This document shows, in pieces, positions 49,001 through 50,381 of a DNA stretch of 50,381 nucleotides. The notes under the pieces were generated by a model, which saw nothing but the letters and a program-made list of their open reading frames with translations, did not search any database and had not been told where the DNA came from. The DNA is from an uncultured Clostridium sp. (GTDB lineage Bacteria > Bacillota > Clostridia > TANB77 > CAG-508). Positions within the stretch are counted from its first letter, which is position 1; each line of letters begins with the position of its first letter. The position numbers and the translations under genes were made by a program. The stretch covers positions 1 to 50,381 of the forward strand of contig CAMNPT010000005.1 in the NCBI GenBank assembly GCA_946548575.1. The letters run 5' to 3'.

Positions 49001-50356
49001 AACTCTGCTAGAAGTGTCATAAGCCTCTGTTGTCCATTCATAAACATTTCCTGCTAGGTCATATATATTATTTGCTTTTGTTTGCTCAAATGCTCCTGTA
49101 TTTATCAAGCCTGTTGTTCCTGAAAATGAATCATTTTTATAGTTACCCCATTCTTTACTATCTACTGCTATTTCACTTCCTGTTTTTTCTCCTGTTTCAT
49201 ATAACCATCCTAAAATTCTATCCCATGCTGCTCCTGTTAACAATGAACTATTTACACTTGTATTAAACGCTTTTGCTACTCCTATTGCATCTGTTCCTGA
49301 ATCAACTTTTTGTGGTATAAAATTCCATAACATCCCATTAGTAAGCGTAGTAGAACTATTTTTTCTTGTACTAGTTGATGGTATACTTCCTGCTTTTTCT
49401 GCTCCATCTATTACTCTATATGTTGCTTCATATTTTCCAACATAAAATCCTCCATTTGCTGCTACTTTTGCTACATAATCTATTGTATCTGATGGCTCAA
49501 AACAATCTCCAAACTTATCTTTTAACAATTCTTCATCTGTTGCATCATTTCCATAATACCAATCATTTTGCGTATCTATTGCATATAAACTATGAACACT
49601 TAAAAATCTTTTTACTGTTTCTCCACCTTCTGTTGTAACTATTAATCTATATACTCCATTATATGTTTTTGTAAATGAACTTGGATCTATTTCATATTCT
49701 TTTCCAGATTCATTTCCTACTGTTTTTTCTTCTCCTACCGGATTTGTTAATACTATACTTTCTATTGTTTCTTCACTTGTTACTTTTATTTTTATTGTCT
49801 GATTTTTATCTACTGGAATCCATACAAATTCATTATCATTTGCATCTTTTATTGTATACCCTTCATCTACATCATCAGTTCCTATATGTGTAAAACCACT
49901 TACTTCTGGCGGTGTTACCCTTGTTCCAGATATTAAAAACTTATCTATTGTTACACTTGATTTTGCTAGATCTATTGTCCCATCTTCTGTATTTATTGTA
50001 ACTTCATAACTTCTATAACTTACTTTTAAATTATTTCCATCTACTGTTACTGTTGCAGATGAATCCTTTTTTTGTAACTCTGCTTGCAGTTCTGTTGCCT
50101 TTTTGTTTAAGTCCCAATTTTCTATTATTCCATCTGTTTGTACACTATTCCATGCTAAACCAACATCTTCTTTAACTTCTGCTTCTGTTGTTTTATCTTT
50201 TGCGTCACTTGCTTTTGTTAATAAACCATTCTCTCCTGTTAATGTTGAAATGCTTACTGCTGCTAGTATTAAAAGTACAATTATAGTTATGACAAGGGCT
50301 ATTAGAGTTATACCTTTATTAGCATATTTTAATCTTTTCATAAAATTTTGTTTCAT
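48884..50356 (-). CDS. Pilin-like secreted protein with C-terminal FGE/C-type-lectin fold
   Basis: About 490 residues. The N-terminus has a prepilin-like class III signal, NKGITLIALVITIIVLLILA, then a helix (GENGLLTKASDAKDKTTEAE) as in pseudopilins. A middle region (about 115-260) has beta-sandwich character. The C-terminal 230 residues follow the formylglycine-generating-enzyme/C-type-lectin pattern: GFYVGKYEATYRV, GAAWDRILGWL, DLAGNVYEWTTEAY, SRGGDYYN and final GFRLALYL. The iron/copper Cys pair of true FGE is not seen, so a binding function is more likely than catalysis. The last 35 codons are much richer in C-ending codons than the rest. AAAGGAG precedes ATG 50356. Confidence 0.75.
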   Translation of the reverse strand: MKQNFMKRLKYANKGITLIALVITIIVLLILAAVSISTLTGENGLLTKASDAKDKTTEAEVKEDVGLAWNSVQTDGIIENWDLNKKATELQAELQKKDSSATVTVDGNNLKVSYRSYEVTINTEDGTIDLAKSSVTIDKFLISGTRVTPPEVSGFTHIGTDDVDEGYTIKDANDNEFVWIPVDKNQTIKIKVTSEETIESIVLTNPVGEEKTVGNESGKEYEIDPSSFTKTYNGVYRLIVTTEGGETVKRFLSVHSLYAIDTQNDWYYGNDATDEELLKDKFGDCFEPSDTIDYVAKVAANGGFYVGKYEATYRVIDGAEKAGSIPSTSTRKNSSTTLTNGMLWNFIPQKVDSGTDAIGVAKAFNTSVNSSLLTGAAWDRILGWLYETGEKTGSEIAVDSKEWGNYKNDSFSGTTGLINTGAFEQTKANNIYDLAGNVYEWTTEAYDTSSRVSRGGDYYNLGSGGPASCRFSNRPVLSYIFIGFRLALYL

Positions 50357-50381
50357 CAAAATTTCTCCTTTCTATTCTTTT

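Noticed and set aside
49021..50260. Sulfatase-activating formylglycine enzyme
   Set aside because: The fold matches, but the metal-binding Cys residues of true FGE are not seen, and the pilin-like N-terminus suggests a surface binding protein.

Overview
The window is very AT-rich DNA with strong AGGAGG-type ribosome binding sites. Its genes point to a strictly anaerobic, endospore-forming member of the Clostridia, probably an uncultured gut-type lineage. The evidence is cwlD, spoIVA, a gerA-type germination operon and yaaT, together with four-subunit pyruvate:ferredoxin oxidoreductase, pyruvate formate-lyase and small ferredoxins. No tRNA, rRNA, CRISPR array or prophage was recognised.

Layout. 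0.2-9 kb: a monofunctional peptidoglycan transglycosylase converges on a giant cyclic beta-1,2-glucan synthase-like gene. 9-19.3 kb: minus-strand envelope, signalling and housekeeping genes (unknown membrane protein, CwlD, receiver-GGDEF, CmpB-family membrane protein, Ig-like protein, IMP dehydrogenase, rpsF-ssb-rpsR, an unknown coiled-coil protein, acyl-CoA synthetase). 19.5-26 kb: a Lon-like protease, a DUF421/DUF4363 pair, a small four-helix membrane protein and a UDP-sugar pyrophosphorylase/beta-helix pair. 26.2-33.2 kb: spoIVA, a secreted transglutaminase-like protein, gerAA-gerAB-gerAC and a small membrane ORF. 33.7-39 kb: RNase R, SecG and the por operon. 39-46.6 kb: a RAYT-type transposon, a flippase-like protein, ferredoxin, yaaT, holB, lepB, pflA and pflB. 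46.7-50.4 kb: an XRE regulator, an M23 peptidase and a pilin-like protein with a formylglycine-enzyme/C-type-lectin fold tail.

Main discovery. Five genes (the glucan synthase, spoIVA, gerAA, gerAC, and the adjacent pair holB and yaaT counted as two, so six genes in all) look broken by +1 frameshifts, seven sites in total. All seven sites are identical in kind: the ribosome meets a CGG codon followed by A, and the conserved protein continues if one C is skipped and GGA (Gly) is read. A by-eye scan of both strands found no in-frame CGG in any other gene here, although about 40 CGG triplets lie out of frame. CGA, CGT, CGC, AGA and AGG are all used for Arg. The simplest reading is that CGG is not a normal sense codon in this organism and that CGGA is a recurrent, tolerated or programmed +1 frameshift (or quadruplet) signal. 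Skipping C restores SpoIVA to exactly 492 residues and restores the essential clamp-loader subunit HolB.

Second theme. Three 420-500-bp elements fold end to end as giant imperfect hairpins. One shares its terminal inverted repeats with a transposon carrying a REP-associated tyrosine transposase. The repeat ends supply the last residues and stop codon (-Arg-Asp-stop) of three unrelated neighbouring genes. In one copy the hairpin core is inverted relative to its arms. A third point is the C-terminus of the last gene, which has a sharp GC-rich codon shift and a fold typical of diversity-generating-retroelement targets.
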